A DNA stretch of 55,825 bases from assembly GCF_900188425.1 (NCBI RefSeq), contig NZ_FZON01000031.1:1-55825 (forward strand), read 5' to 3'. The notes beneath the pieces were generated by a model. The model was given only the letters and a program-made list of their open reading frames with translations, ran no database searches and was not told the DNA's origin. Shown piece after piece: positions 7,834 to 17,145 of the stretch (the first letter of the stretch is position 1; each line of letters opens with the position of its first letter). The DNA is from Antarctobacter heliothermus. Lineage in GTDB: Bacteria; Pseudomonadota; Alphaproteobacteria; Rhodobacterales; Rhodobacteraceae. The translations under genes were made by a program, and so were the position numbers.

Positions 7834-9066
7834 TCAATCCGCAATCCCGGCCCGCTGCGCCGCGCCTTGCAGCAAGGCAAGCGCCTTGGGGCTATCGCCA
7901 AATACGGTCTGCGCCTCTGCGTAGATGGCACCGGCCTTTTCGGTGTCGCCCAAGATACCCAGCGAAGAGATCAGCCGCGCCCAGTCCTCGACCGGGCCAC
8001 CCTGTTCGGCGAGCCGGTCCGACAACTGGCCAACCATGCCGCGGATCATTTCCTGGCGTTCTTCGGGGGTCATGTCAGCGGCGGCGGCGACATCGGCTTG
8101 ACTGGGACCGGGGGCGGCGCCTTTCAATTCGGGCATCTGGAAGTTCTGTTCGCCCGCCAGAAAGGCAAGATCCTGAATCTGGTTGGTGATCGGTTCGACC
8201 CATGGATCGCCGACGCTGCTTTCGCCCAGGAGTTTGTTCCACATCCGATAGCCCACGTCCGGCCGTCCGACCTGCGCCATCATCAGCCCGCCGTAATAGC
8301 GCGCGACGCCATTGTCCGGGTCACGTGACAGCGCCTGTTCCAGCACCATCTGCGCCTGTGGCGAGACATACCCACCCGCCGCGAGGATCATCATGTCGGC
8401 GAGGTTTGTATAATCCTGCGCAGTGGCGGCATCGCCCTTGAGCTTGATAATCTGCGCTTGCGCCGTGTAGGCGGCGACAAAATTGCCCAGCGCGGCCTCG
8501 GACCGGGCCAGCAGGACATGGCCTTGCATTTCTTCGGGACGCTGTGCGACGGCGCTCCGCAGACGTTCGACCAGCTGCATGTATTCCGCCGAGGCGTCGG
8601 GCGCCGCGCCGGGTGGCATGCGCGCTTCCATCGCCTCTTGTGAGGTGCGGCTCTTGAGCGCCTCTTCGGCACGAGCCAGGCGGGTTTTCAGAGGGGCGTC
8701 GCCATAGCCGGGCGCGCCGATCCATGTATAGAGGCCAAAGCCGCCGCCAACGACCAGTACGGTGATCGCCGCCGCCAGAACATACCCCAAGGCACGCGGC
8801 TGGTCGGCCTTGGTGCCGACGGTCTGCATCTTGGCGTCCGCCCCCAGCAGGCGGCGTGAGATTTCGACCCTCAGGCGCTCTGCCTCTTCGGGTGAGATCT
8901 TGCCGCGCGCGGCGTCGGCGTCCACTTCCTTGAGTTGGTCACGGTACACGTCAAGGTCATAGGCCTCTGACGGGCCGGTGGCCCGCCGTCCGCGCAAAAG
9001 CGCCAGAACAAGCGCTGCGGCTGCCAGCACTGCGGCTGCTCCTGTCACGATCCAGAATAGCGTCAT
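7834..9066 (-). CDS. ccmI: c-type cytochrome biogenesis protein CcmI
   Basis: 410 residues. It has an N-terminal membrane segment (FWIVTGAAAVLAAAALVLALL), then a cytoplasmic loop with DLDVYRDQLKEVDADAARGKIS (typical CcmI), and a second membrane span (ALGYVLAAAITVLVVGGGF). A long periplasmic TPR-like region follows (VLLARSEAALGNFVAAYTAQ; RYYGGLMMAQVGRPDVGYRMW). CcmI captures apocytochrome c and delivers it to the CcmFH heme-ligation complex. ATG 9066 has GAGG just upstream. The 48-codon extension to 9207 is not membrane-like and was rejected. Other ccm genes are not in the window. Confidence 0.9.
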   Translation of the reverse strand: MTLFWIVTGAAAVLAAAALVLALLRGRRATGPSEAYDLDVYRDQLKEVDADAARGKISPEEAERLRVEISRRLLGADAKMQTVGTKADQPRALGYVLAAAITVLVVGGGFGLYTWIGAPGYGDAPLKTRLARAEEALKSRTSQEAMEARMPPGAAPDASAEYMQLVERLRSAVAQRPEEMQGHVLLARSEAALGNFVAAYTAQAQIIKLKGDAATAQDYTNLADMMILAAGGYVSPQAQMVLEQALSRDPDNGVARYYGGLMMAQVGRPDVGYRMWNKLLGESSVGDPWVEPITNQIQDLAFLAGEQNFQMPELKGAAPGPSQADVAAAADMTPEERQEMIRGMVGQLSDRLAEQGGPVEDWARLISSLGILGDTEKAGAIYAEAQTVFGDSPKALALLQGAAQRAGIAD

Positions 9067-9238
9067 CGGCCTCCCTTTCCCTTGCCCTGACTTAAGGTGC
9101 TGGCGATCTGGAAAAAAGGGCAAAATCCCGGCATGACGCGCCATGTCGCAACTGCACGGTATTGTGACGGTTGCACACACCTCCACATATGCGTTTGAGT
9201 GCATCACACCCGAAACGGACGAACCGGATTCGAGCCCT

Positions 9239-10483
9239 ATGAAACGTTATTCCGCCTTTGCCATCGCCCGCGAAGCATTCTCAGGTCACAAGAACTGGGA
9301 CCGCGCCTGGCGCAAAGCGCAGCCAAAGAAGCGCTATGATGTCGTGATCGTGGGGGCGGGTGGGCATGGCCTTGCCACCGCCTACTACCTTGGCAAGAAC
9401 TTTGGCATCACCAATGTCGCGGTAATCGAAAAGGGCTGGCTGGGCGGCGGCAACACTGGCCGCAATACCACCATCATCCGGTCAAACTATCTGCAGGACC
9501 CGTCGGCGGCGATCTACGAAAAGGCGCGCAGCCTGTATGAGACGATGTCGCAGGACCTGAACTACAACGTCATGTTCAGCCCGCGCGGCGTCATGATGCT
9601 GGCCCAGACTGAACATGAGGTGCGCGGCTACCTGCGCACCGCGCACGCCAACGCCCTGCAGGGGGTGGAGACGCGGTTCATCACCCCGCGTGAGGTCAAG
9701 GAGATCGTGCCGATCATCAACCTCGCCGGGCCGCGCTACCCGGTGCTGGGCGCGCTCTGGCAGGAACGGGCAGGCTCTGCCCGTCACGATGCGGTGGCCT
9801 GGGGTTATGCGCGGGCGTGCTCGGCCATGGGCATCGACATCATCCAGCAATGCGCCGTCACTGGTGTTCTGCAAGAGGCCGGTCGCGTCACCGGCGTACA
9901 GACCACCAAGGGCGATATCTCCTGTGAAAAGCTGGGGATCGTGGTGGCTGGACACTCCGGTGATCTGGCCAATATGGCCGGGTTCCGGCTGCCGCTTGAA
10001 TCGGTGCCGCTGCAGGCGTTGGTGTCAGAGCCAATCAAGCCGATCATGAATTGCGTCGTGATGGCCAACACCGTGCACGGCTACATGAGTCAGTCCGACA
10101 AGGGCGAGATGGTCATCGGCGGCGGCACCGACGGCTATAACGGCTTTACCCAGCGCGGATCGTTCCACCACGTCGAGGAAACCGTGCGCGCCCTGATCGA
10201 GACGTTCCCGATGCTGTCACGCCTCAAGATGCTGCGCCAGTGGGGCGGGATCGTGGATGTGACCGGCGACCGCTCTCCGATCCTGTCCAAGACGCCGCTG
10301 GAGGGCTGTTTCATCAACTCCGGCTGGGGCACCGGCGGGTTCAAGGCGATCCCTGGCTCCGGTTGGGGCTTTGCCGAGCTGATGGCCAAGGGGCATTCGC
10401 CGCTGACCGAAGAATTCAGCATGTCGCGCTTCCGCGAAGGCAAGTTTATTGACGAAAGCGTGGCCGCAGGGGTGGCACATTGA
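9239..10483 (+). CDS. soxB: Sarcosine oxidase, beta subunit
   Basis: A 414-residue flavoprotein subunit of the heterotetrameric enzyme, which oxidatively demethylates sarcosine to glycine. The dinucleotide site YDVVIVGAGGHGLATAYYLG spans about residues 33-52, then GGGNTGRNTTIIRSNY, the region that carries the covalent FMN in characterised homologues, and GWGTGGFKAIPGSG near the end. ATG 9239 (MKRYSAFAIAREAF) matches the family start, so the 32-codon extension to 9143 was rejected. It is the first gene of a five-gene operon and is divergent from ccmI across 172 bp. Confidence 0.95.
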   Translation: MKRYSAFAIAREAFSGHKNWDRAWRKAQPKKRYDVVIVGAGGHGLATAYYLGKNFGITNVAVIEKGWLGGGNTGRNTTIIRSNYLQDPSAAIYEKARSLYETMSQDLNYNVMFSPRGVMMLAQTEHEVRGYLRTAHANALQGVETRFITPREVKEIVPIINLAGPRYPVLGALWQERAGSARHDAVAWGYARACSAMGIDIIQQCAVTGVLQEAGRVTGVQTTKGDISCEKLGIVVAGHSGDLANMAGFRLPLESVPLQALVSEPIKPIMNCVVMANTVHGYMSQSDKGEMVIGGGTDGYNGFTQRGSFHHVEETVRALIETFPMLSRLKMLRQWGGIVDVTGDRSPILSKTPLEGCFINSGWGTGGFKAIPGSGWGFAELMAKGHSPLTEEFSMSRFREGKFIDESVAAGVAH

Positions 10484-10601
10484 TGGGCTGTCTTGCGCGA
10501 GTTGTCGCCGCCGACACTGTCGCGGATTGGAACCCTGACGGGTGCAAGCGCGTTCCTATGTCAGATCGCATAGTCGAGATGACAGCACAGGAGGACGCCC
10601 C

Positions 10602-10856
10602 ATGTCGGACGCTACACACAACAATACGACCACAACGACAACCCGCGACAATGGCGGAAATTCCGGCCTCGCGTTCATTGTCGGTATTCTTGTCGTTGTC
10701 GTCGCAGTTCTGGCCTATGTCGTCTTCGCCGGAGACATCGGGTCGCCCGCCGCAGACGGTGGCGGCGCTGACCTCAACATCACCGTGCAAAGCGACGGAG
10801 ACGCCGCACCTGCCGCTGACGCCGCGCCTGACGCAAAAAGCGCTGGCGGCGACTGA
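10602..10856 (+). CDS. Small single-span membrane protein inside the sox operon
   Basis: 84 residues from ATG 10602, with AGGAGG 7-8 bases upstream. The Thr/Asn/Asp-rich N-terminus (SDATHNNTTTTTTRDNG) is followed by one strong membrane helix (LAFIVGILVVVVAVLAYVVFA, interrupted here only for description) at about residues 23-43. An acidic, Ala/Asp-rich tail of about 40 residues follows. I recognise no family. It sits between soxB and soxD, which are normally adjacent, in the same orientation and with a good ribosome-binding site, so it is probably expressed with the operon. A role as a membrane tether or partner of the oxidase is conceivable but unsupported. Confidence 0.7.
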   Translation: MSDATHNNTTTTTTRDNGGNSGLAFIVGILVVVVAVLAYVVFAGDIGSPAADGGGADLNITVQSDGDAAPAADAAPDAKSAGGD

Positions 10857-10952
10857 CTTCATTGGTCCTTTTCGGACTGCCAGTTTGGCCGGGGTGCATG
10901 CGCGCCCCGGCCTTTGCACGTCCCGCCCCATGCCATCCAAGGAGGTATTCCG

Positions 10953-11282
10953 ATGCTGACCTTTGAATGCCCCTGCTGCGGCGCCCATGCCGACGAAACC
11001 GAACTGCACGCCGGTGGCGAGGCGCATATCAAGCGGTTCGGTCCTGGTGCGTCGGACGACGATTTCGAGGGCTACCTCTTTACCCGCGAAAACCCCAAAG
11101 GTGTGCATTTCGAACGCTGGCGGCATGTGAACGGCTGCGGAAAATGGTTCCACGCGGCGCGTTGCACCATGACGATGGAGGTCTTCGGCACCTATCCCGC
11201 ACAGACCTTTCAACCGCCCAAAGACCTGCTGGACAAGATCACTGAAAAACGTCCCGGCTGGTCATGGAGGGATCTGTCCTGA
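10953..11282 (+). CDS. soxD: Sarcosine oxidase, delta subunit
   Basis: A 109-residue zinc-binding small subunit. MLTFECPCCGAHADETEL provides Cys6 and Cys9. FERWRHVNGCGKWFHAAR provides His58 and Cys62, matching the Cys2-His-Cys zinc site known for this subunit, and MTMEVFGTYPAQ is also characteristic. The start at 10953 has a near-perfect AAGGAGG sequence 6 bases upstream. It stabilises the alpha-beta assembly and has no catalytic activity of its own. Confidence 0.95.
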   Translation: MLTFECPCCGAHADETELHAGGEAHIKRFGPGASDDDFEGYLFTRENPKGVHFERWRHVNGCGKWFHAARCTMTMEVFGTYPAQTFQPPKDLLDKITEKRPGWSWRDLS

Positions 11283-11344
11283 TGTTTCTTCTCTGTACAA
11301 ATACCCCTCTTTCCGACCGTCAGACAAACGTAAGGGCCTGAGCC

Positions 11345-14300
11345 ATGAGCATCCGTCTCGCCACCGGCGGCCGTCTGATCGACCGCAATTCAACCGTCAA
11401 GTTCACCTTCAACGGCAAATCCATGACCGGGGCAGATGGCGATACGCTGGCCTCGGCGCTGCTGGCGAATGATCAGATGCTTGTTGGCCGCAGCTTCAAA
11501 TACCATCGCCCGCGCGGCATCGTCGCCAGCGGGGCAGAGGAGCCCAACGCGCTGGTGAACCTCGGGCAGGGCGCACACCATGAGCCGAACCAGCGGGCAA
11601 CCACGACGGAACTGTTCCCGAACCTCATAGCCACTTCGCAAAACCACTGGCCGTCGCTGGAGTATGACATCGGCGCGCTGAACGGATTTTTTGCGCGCTA
11701 TCTGACGGCGGGCTTCTACTACAAGACCTTCATGCAGCCGCGCGCCTTCTGGAAGCACGTTTATGAGCCGTTCATCCGGCAGTCGGCGGGTCTGGGCAAG
11801 GCACCGGACCCCGAAACGCGCGATCCCGACATCTATGAGCATTTCTACGCATTTGTCGATGTGCTGGTGGTGGGCGGCGGCGTTGCCGGGCTTCAGGCGG
11901 CCAGGGCGGCGGGCGAGTCCGGGGCCAAGGTTCTGGTGCTGGAACAGACCGCTTTCTGGGGGGGGCGCGCCCCGGTAGATGGCGGCGAGATTGATGGCCT
12001 GTCACCTGACGACTGGATCAAGAAAACTGTGCAAGCCCTTGAAGCTATGCCAAATGTCACGCTGCGCACCCGCAACATGGGGGCAGGCGTCTATGATCAC
12101 GGCTATGTGCTGGGCTATGAGCGGCTGACCGACCATCTGGCCAATACGCGCGGTCCGCGCCATCGGCTGTGGCGTATTCGCGCCCGTCAGGTGATCGCCG
12201 CCACAGGGGCGATTGAACGCCCGATCAGCTTTGCCGGGAATGATGTGCCGGGTGTGATGCTGGCCTCGGCAGCGCGGGACTATCTGATCAATTTCGGCAT
12301 TGCGGTGGGTCGCAAGACGGTTGTCGTCACCAACAACGACGACGCCTATCGCACGGCCATTGCCTTGAAAAAGGCCGGTCAGGACGTCCCTGTGGTGATC
12401 GACGCACGGGAATTTGGTGGCGGCGCGCTGATGCAAGAGGCCAAGGCGCTGGGAATCCGGGTTGAGACCGGGCGCGCAATTGCCAAGGTCAAGGGCGGCA
12501 AGCGGGTCACCGGCGTGGCGCTGTGCGCGATGGCGGGCGGCGGCGCGATGGTGGAAGAGATCGCATGCGACGCAGTCGCGATGTCAGGGGGATGGTCGCC
12601 GGTGGTCCACCTGTGGTCGCATTGCGGCGGCAAGCTGACCTGGGACGACGAACAGTCGTTTTTCCGTCCCGACTCTAGCAAGGCACCCACCGGCGCGGAC
12701 GGGCAGGCCTTTGTGGTCTGTGCCGGCGCGGCGGATGGGCATATGCACTTGAGATATGTGCTGCAAGATGCTGATCTTAAAGGTAAAGGCGTGGCTGTCT
12801 CCCTTGGCTGCGACCGCCCGCAAACCACACTCCCGACCGCTCCAGACAGCGTTGAAACGCCGCTGATGCCGGTTTGGCTAATGCCTGCCAATGCCTGGGA
12901 TGACCTGCGCATGAAGGCTTGGCTGGACTTTCAGAACGACGTCAAGGTGTCGGACGTGCAGCTGGCCGCCCGCGAAGGCTATGAGAGCGTCGAACACACC
13001 AAGCGTTATACCACGCTTGGCATGGCGACGGATCAGGGGAAACTGAGCAACATCAACGGGCTGGCGACGCTTGCTGCCTCATTGGGTGAGGACATCCCGA
13101 ATGTCGGCACCACCACCTTTCGCCCGCCCTATACCCCCATCAGCATGGGCGCGATTGCCGGTGAGGCGCGGGGTGAGATCTTTCAGCCGCTGCGCAAGAC
13201 ACCGCTACACGATTGGCACGAGGCCAACGGCGCCCATTGGGAGCCGGTCGGCCATTGGCGTCGGCCCTATTGCTTTCTCCGCGACGGTGAAGACGTGGAA
13301 CAGGCGGTCCACCGCGAGGTGCTGGCCACCCGCAACAGCCTAGGGCTGCTGGATGCCTCGACTCTGGGCAAGATCATCGTAAAGGGACCGGACGCGGGCC
13401 GTTTCCTCGACATGCTGTACACCAACATGATGAGCACGCTGAAACCGGGCAAATGCCGCTATGGGCTGATGTGTTCGGAGAACGGTTTTCTCAGCGACGA
13501 CGGCGTGGTGGCGCGGATCGATGAGGACACGTTCCTGTGCCACACCACCACGGGCGGCGCGGATCGAATCCACGCCCATATGGAGGAATGGCTGCAAACC
13601 GAATGGTGGGACTGGCAGGTCTATACCGCCAACGTCACCGAACAATACGCGCAGGTCGCCGTGGTCGGCCCCAACGCCCGCAAGCTGTTGGAAAAGTTGG
13701 GCGGCATGGATGTGGGCAAAGAAACGCTGCCCTTCATGGGCTGGGTCGATGGCACGCTTGCCGGGTTCCCTGTCCGGGTCTACCGCATCTCCTTCTCCGG
13801 TGAGTTGAGCTATGAGATCGCCGTACCCGCCCATCTGGGGCGGGCGTTCTGGGACAAGGTGCTGGAGGCTGGGGCCGAGTGGGACGCCACGCCCTACGGC
13901 ACCGAGGCGCTGCACATCATGCGGGCCGAAAAAGGGTTCATCATGATCGGCGATGAAACCGACGGCACCATCATCCCGCAGGATCTGGGCCTGCACTGGG
14001 CGATATCGAAGAAGAAAGACGACTATCTGGGCAAACGCGCGCAGGCCCGCAGTCATATGACTGACCCCGAGCGCTGGCAGCTTGTGGGGTTGGAAACGCT
14101 GGACGGGTCTGTCTTGCCGGACGGTGCCTATGCCGTGGCGCCGGGCAACAACGCCAACGGCCAGCGCAACACGCAGGGGCGCGTGACCTCGACCTATCAT
14201 TCGCCGACGCTGGGCAAGGGGATCGCCATGGGTCTGGTCCGCCATGGACCGGACCGCATGGACGAGGTCATCACCTTTATCGGCGACGATGGCGAGACGG

Positions 14301-14365
14301 AACACAAGGCCCGCATCGTCAATCCCGTCTTCTTTGATCCCGAAGGGGAGAAACAGAATGTCTGA
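11345..14365 (+). CDS. soxA: Sarcosine oxidase, alpha subunit
   Basis: 1006 residues, the usual length. The N-terminal Fer2_4-like domain (VKFTFNGKSMTGADGDTLASALLAN, given in part) lacks cluster cysteines. A nucleotide-binding reductase domain follows with VLVVGGGVAGLQAARAAGE near residue 173. The C-terminal half is GCV_T/aminomethyltransferase-like (GLLDASTLGKIIVKGPDA to GYGTEALHIMRAEKGF, where the window reads PYGTEALHIMRAEKGF) and binds tetrahydrofolate to capture the methyl carbon as methylene-THF. It overlaps soxG by 8 bp, implying coupled translation. Confidence 0.96.
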   Translation: MSIRLATGGRLIDRNSTVKFTFNGKSMTGADGDTLASALLANDQMLVGRSFKYHRPRGIVASGAEEPNALVNLGQGAHHEPNQRATTTELFPNLIATSQNHWPSLEYDIGALNGFFARYLTAGFYYKTFMQPRAFWKHVYEPFIRQSAGLGKAPDPETRDPDIYEHFYAFVDVLVVGGGVAGLQAARAAGESGAKVLVLEQTAFWGGRAPVDGGEIDGLSPDDWIKKTVQALEAMPNVTLRTRNMGAGVYDHGYVLGYERLTDHLANTRGPRHRLWRIRARQVIAATGAIERPISFAGNDVPGVMLASAARDYLINFGIAVGRKTVVVTNNDDAYRTAIALKKAGQDVPVVIDAREFGGGALMQEAKALGIRVETGRAIAKVKGGKRVTGVALCAMAGGGAMVEEIACDAVAMSGGWSPVVHLWSHCGGKLTWDDEQSFFRPDSSKAPTGADGQAFVVCAGAADGHMHLRYVLQDADLKGKGVAVSLGCDRPQTTLPTAPDSVETPLMPVWLMPANAWDDLRMKAWLDFQNDVKVSDVQLAAREGYESVEHTKRYTTLGMATDQGKLSNINGLATLAASLGEDIPNVGTTTFRPPYTPISMGAIAGEARGEIFQPLRKTPLHDWHEANGAHWEPVGHWRRPYCFLRDGEDVEQAVHREVLATRNSLGLLDASTLGKIIVKGPDAGRFLDMLYTNMMSTLKPGKCRYGLMCSENGFLSDDGVVARIDEDTFLCHTTTGGADRIHAHMEEWLQTEWWDWQVYTANVTEQYAQVAVVGPNARKLLEKLGGMDVGKETLPFMGWVDGTLAGFPVRVYRISFSGELSYEIAVPAHLGRAFWDKVLEAGAEWDATPYGTEALHIMRAEKGFIMIGDETDGTIIPQDLGLHWAISKKKDDYLGKRAQARSHMTDPERWQLVGLETLDGSVLPDGAYAVAPGNNANGQRNTQGRVTSTYHSPTLGKGIAMGLVRHGPDRMDEVITFIGDDGETEHKARIVNPVFFDPEGEKQNV

Positions 14366-14930
14366 TCCTGTCCTGCCGCTGGGTAGTGCCAGCTTTGACG
14401 GTCTGGTCGAGGTGCGCGAAATCGGACCGCAAGGGATGATCACACTGCGCGGGGATCTGTCCGCGCCCGAGGTGATCGCCGCCGTGACAGACCTGGCCGG
14501 GCTGGAGATGCCCGGCCTTCGCGGTGCCAACACCGCCGGGGACACTGGCCTGCTGTGGATGTCGCCGGATGAACTGCTGCTGCTGGTGCCATACCGGCAG
14601 GCACCTGCGGCGGTGGATCGTCTGACCGCGGCGCTGGACGGGCAGCATGTGCTGATCGTGAACGTCTCTGACATGCGCGCACTGTTCCAGCTGCGCGGCA
14701 CGCAGCTCCGCGATGTGCTGGCCAAGCTGGCGCCGGTGGATTTCGCCCCCGAGGCGCTGCCAGCGGGGGAATTGCGCCGCACGCGATTTGCACAGGTCGC
14801 CGCCGGGGTCTGGCTGCTGGATGACACCACAGCGCGGGTCTTCTGTTTCCGGTCGGTGGCGGGCTACATGTTTTCCCTGCTTTCGACGGTTGCGGACCCT
14901 GACAGTCAGGTGGGCTTTCACGTCAAATAG
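14358..14930 (+). CDS. soxG: Sarcosine oxidase, gamma subunit
   Basis: A 190-residue small subunit with a GcvT-like fold. Recognisable segments are VREIGPQGMITLRGDL, DTGLLWMSPDELLLLVPY, VNVSDMRALFQLRGTQ and DDTTARVFCFRSVAGYMF. ATG 14358 lies within the last codons of soxA. It completes the B-D-A-G order. In many bacteria purU or folD follows. Here the next gene is an unrelated secreted protein, and I see no clear terminator between them. Confidence 0.93.
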   Translation: MSDPVLPLGSASFDGLVEVREIGPQGMITLRGDLSAPEVIAAVTDLAGLEMPGLRGANTAGDTGLLWMSPDELLLLVPYRQAPAAVDRLTAALDGQHVLIVNVSDMRALFQLRGTQLRDVLAKLAPVDFAPEALPAGELRRTRFAQVAAGVWLLDDTTARVFCFRSVAGYMFSLLSTVADPDSQVGFHVK

Positions 14931-15001
14931 AGGCGAGCGAGGTTGCGTTGCGCCGCGCGGCTGCGGATGGTGGGTGCGGACACCGGAACAAGGGGCCCGC
15001 G

Positions 15002-15418
15002 ATGCGCCGAACCATCCTTTCAGGCCTGCTGTGGACTGCGCTTTGCGGGGCGGCGTCAGCTGAAATGACGGCTTATCAATGTGCGATCAGGGGAACCTCC
15101 GGGCGGCAGTGGATTCAGCCGCTGATTTTTATTGCGCTGGATCGGGCCACCGACCGCGTGGTTGTGTCTGACGCATCGATCCTTGGATTCAACAACGGCG
15201 TCCCGGTCGAAGGCACGCTGGTGCGTGACAATGCCGCCCGCGTCACCGTGGCCTGGGAGCTTGAACTGCGCTCTGCGTCGAACCAGACCGTGCGGATGGA
15301 TTACCGCGCCACCTATCTCAAGGCCACCGGCAAGGTGAATGTTTCCGCGCGTCCGCAAGGCTATGAAGACCTGTTCAATCGCGCCGGGACCTGTACGGTG
15401 ACAAAACTTTCCGGCTGA
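15002..15418 (+). CDS. Secreted protein of unknown function
   Basis: 138 residues from ATG 15002, with AAGGGG upstream. The N-terminus MRRTILSGLLWTALCGAASA is a Sec signal peptide with cleavage expected after residue 20. The mature part contains two cysteines (YQCAIRG and GTCTVTK) that could form a disulfide, and alternating hydrophobic/polar strands (FIALDRATDRVVVSDASI; RVTVAWELELRSASNQTVRM) suggesting a small beta-sandwich. No family is recognised. It follows soxG by 71 bp and may be carried on the same transcript. An upstream TTG at 14948 would bury the signal peptide, so it was not used. Confidence 0.75.
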   Translation: MRRTILSGLLWTALCGAASAEMTAYQCAIRGTSGRQWIQPLIFIALDRATDRVVVSDASILGFNNGVPVEGTLVRDNAARVTVAWELELRSASNQTVRMDYRATYLKATGKVNVSARPQGYEDLFNRAGTCTVTKLSG

Positions 15419-15510
15419 ACTCATCTTTCCATGGCGTGGCAGGGTTGACGTTCCGCTGTTGGAGGGACACCTATTGAGCAGTATTCTGCTACATCACGAA
15501 GGGGTGAACC

Positions 15511-16110
15511 ATGGCTTTTGAACTTCCCGATCTTCCGTACGCACATGACGCTCTGGCCAGCCAGGGCATGAGCCAGGAAACGATGGAATATCACCACGAC
15601 ATCCACCACAAGGCCTATGTCGACAACGGCAACAAGCTGATTGCCGGGACCGAGTGGGAGGGCAAATCTGTCGAGGAGATCGTCAAGGGCACATATCAGG
15701 CGGGCGCAGTGGCGCAGTCTGGCGTGTTCAACAACGCCTCGCAGCACTGGAACCACACGCAGTTCTGGGAAATGATGGGCCCCGGCCCGAATGCCATGCC
15801 CAGCGAACTGGAAGCGGCCATCAAGGAGAGCTTTGGCACCGTTGATGAGTTCAAGTCGCAGTTCTCTGCCGCAGGCGCGGGCCAGTTCGGGTCCGGTTGG
15901 GCCTGGCTGGTCAAGGACGCCGACGGCGGCCTGAAAGTGACCAAGACCGAAAACGGTGTGAACCCGCTGTGCTTTGGTCAGACGGCGCTGCTGGGCTGCG
16001 ACGTGTGGGAGCATTCCTACTACATCGACTTCCGCAACAAGCGTCCGGCCTATCTGGCCAACTTCCTCGACAATCTGGTGAACTGGGACAACGTCGCCTC
16101 GCGCCTGTAA
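15511..16110 (+). CDS. sodB: Superoxide dismutase, Fe type
   Basis: A 199-residue enzyme converting superoxide to oxygen and hydrogen peroxide. Metal ligands by count are H28 (EYHHDIHHKAY), H82 (WNHTQFW), and D164 and H168 (DVWEHSYYIDF). Gln78 in NNASQHWNH occupies the position that marks iron enzymes, and the manganese-type Gln near residue 146 is absent. The start has AAGGGG upstream. A strong hairpin follows the gene, so it is likely a single transcription unit. It is cytoplasmic, with no signal peptide. Confidence 0.95.
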   Translation: MAFELPDLPYAHDALASQGMSQETMEYHHDIHHKAYVDNGNKLIAGTEWEGKSVEEIVKGTYQAGAVAQSGVFNNASQHWNHTQFWEMMGPGPNAMPSELEAAIKESFGTVDEFKSQFSAAGAGQFGSGWAWLVKDADGGLKVTKTENGVNPLCFGQTALLGCDVWEHSYYIDFRNKRPAYLANFLDNLVNWDNVASRL

Positions 16111-16152
16111 TTCCGGCATTGAGGGGCCGGGACTCCGGACCAGAAGACAAAG

Positions 16153-16182
16153 AACGCCCCCGCAGAATGCTGCGGGGGCGTT
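16153..16182 (+). terminator. Hairpin downstream of sodB
   Basis: A perfect 13-bp stem AACGCCCCCGCAG / CTGCGGGGGCGTT with loop AATG lies 43 bp after the sodB stop. The T tract that follows is weak (GTCGTTCC), so termination rests on stem strength. Confidence 0.75.
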
Positions 16183-16366
16183 GTCGTTCCGGCGACGGCC
16201 CACGCCACAATGCCCCTCTCGCTGCAAAGCAAGCCCCGATTGCGGCGTTTCACAAAAACGAACAAAAACCTTATGGTGGTGCTGTCATGGGCCCCCGGGT
16301 CCATCCGGACCATCGACAGCATTTCGGGAAGGTTTTTCAAAACATGAATACAATCAGGCCTTTCGG

Positions 16367-16387
16367 GGATCGCCTGCGTGGCGATCC
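16367..16387 (+). other. 8-bp stem-loop before the DUF3592 gene
   Basis: GGATCGCC (16367-16374), loop TGCGT, GGCGATCC (16380-16387), ending 37 bp before the next start. The 313-bp gap 16111-16423 otherwise holds the sodB terminator and an A-rich stretch (about 16250-16270) that could include a promoter. No gene is seen in it. Confidence 0.4.
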
Positions 16388-16423
16388 GGTCCTTTCGGCA
16401 TTCGGTCAGGCGAGGGGCGCGCA

Positions 16424-16948
16424 ATGCTGCGCAACCTGATCGGTCAAATGAACCAGAGGCAGGCTTTCCTGTGGCGCACCGGGCCGGATGGACGGCGTCA
16501 GGTATCCTGGCGTGTCTGGCTTCTCATCTTCGTTACGCCGGGGCTGTTTGGGGCGGCAGCGGCATTGCTGGCCTACGATAGCCTCAACTTCGTCTCTCGC
16601 GCCGAAACCACGACCGGCGAGGTGGTCCGCGTCTACGAATGGGAAAACTGGAACCCCTGGGAAGGCAGCCATACCGCCTACGGTCCGGTCTTTCGCTATG
16701 ACTTTGGCGGCGGGGACATGACCGAGGCCAGCCTGGGCCAGTCCTCGTCCAACTGGGGCTTCGAGATCGGATCGCGCCACCAGATCCTGTTCCGCCCCGA
16801 TGCCAAGGGCAATGTGAAACTGCCCGTTTTCGAGCATCTCTGGGCGCTGCCGCTGACGATTTTCGGGCTGGGGCTGATCACCCTGATCCCGGCGCTGTTC
16901 GCGGCCTGGCGGGTGCGCCGATGGCTGCGTGGCGGGGCAGGCGGCTAA
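16424..16948 (+). CDS. DUF3592 family membrane protein
   Basis: 174 residues with two membrane helices (about 33-53, VWLLIFVTPGLFGAAAALL, and about 145-165, ALPLTIFGLGLITLIPALF) flanking a beta-rich extracytoplasmic segment. That segment carries TTTGEVVRVYEWEN, YGPVFRYDFGGG and GSRHQILFRPDAKG, the layout of DUF3592 proteins, whose function is unknown. ATG 16424 was selected because the conserved part begins there and GAGGGG lies upstream. The longer frame back to 16181 overlaps the sodB terminator. No operon partner is evident. Confidence 0.75.
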   Translation: MLRNLIGQMNQRQAFLWRTGPDGRRQVSWRVWLLIFVTPGLFGAAAALLAYDSLNFVSRAETTTGEVVRVYEWENWNPWEGSHTAYGPVFRYDFGGGDMTEASLGQSSSNWGFEIGSRHQILFRPDAKGNVKLPVFEHLWALPLTIFGLGLITLIPALFAAWRVRRWLRGGAGG

Positions 16949-17145
16949 GGAACGACTGGCCGCGATACCGGGTTTCCCTCGTGTCCCGATAACTCTGTGC
17001 AGGCCGTGCCCTGCCAGCGGACTAATTCTGATTGGCCGGTGGTATGAGGTCGGGCGGCGACAGGGTCCCCTGCTTGCCGTCCGCCCAACCCGCTTGCAGC
17101 CGGGCGCGCCGCTTTGTAGGGCAGGGGCAGTGACCGGAGACCCTC

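Noticed and set aside
16344-16439. Small ORF (MNTIRPFGDRL...) before the DUF3592 gene as a leader peptide
   Set aside because: It overlaps the next start, has no convincing ribosome-binding site and lacks a codon pattern suggestive of attenuation.
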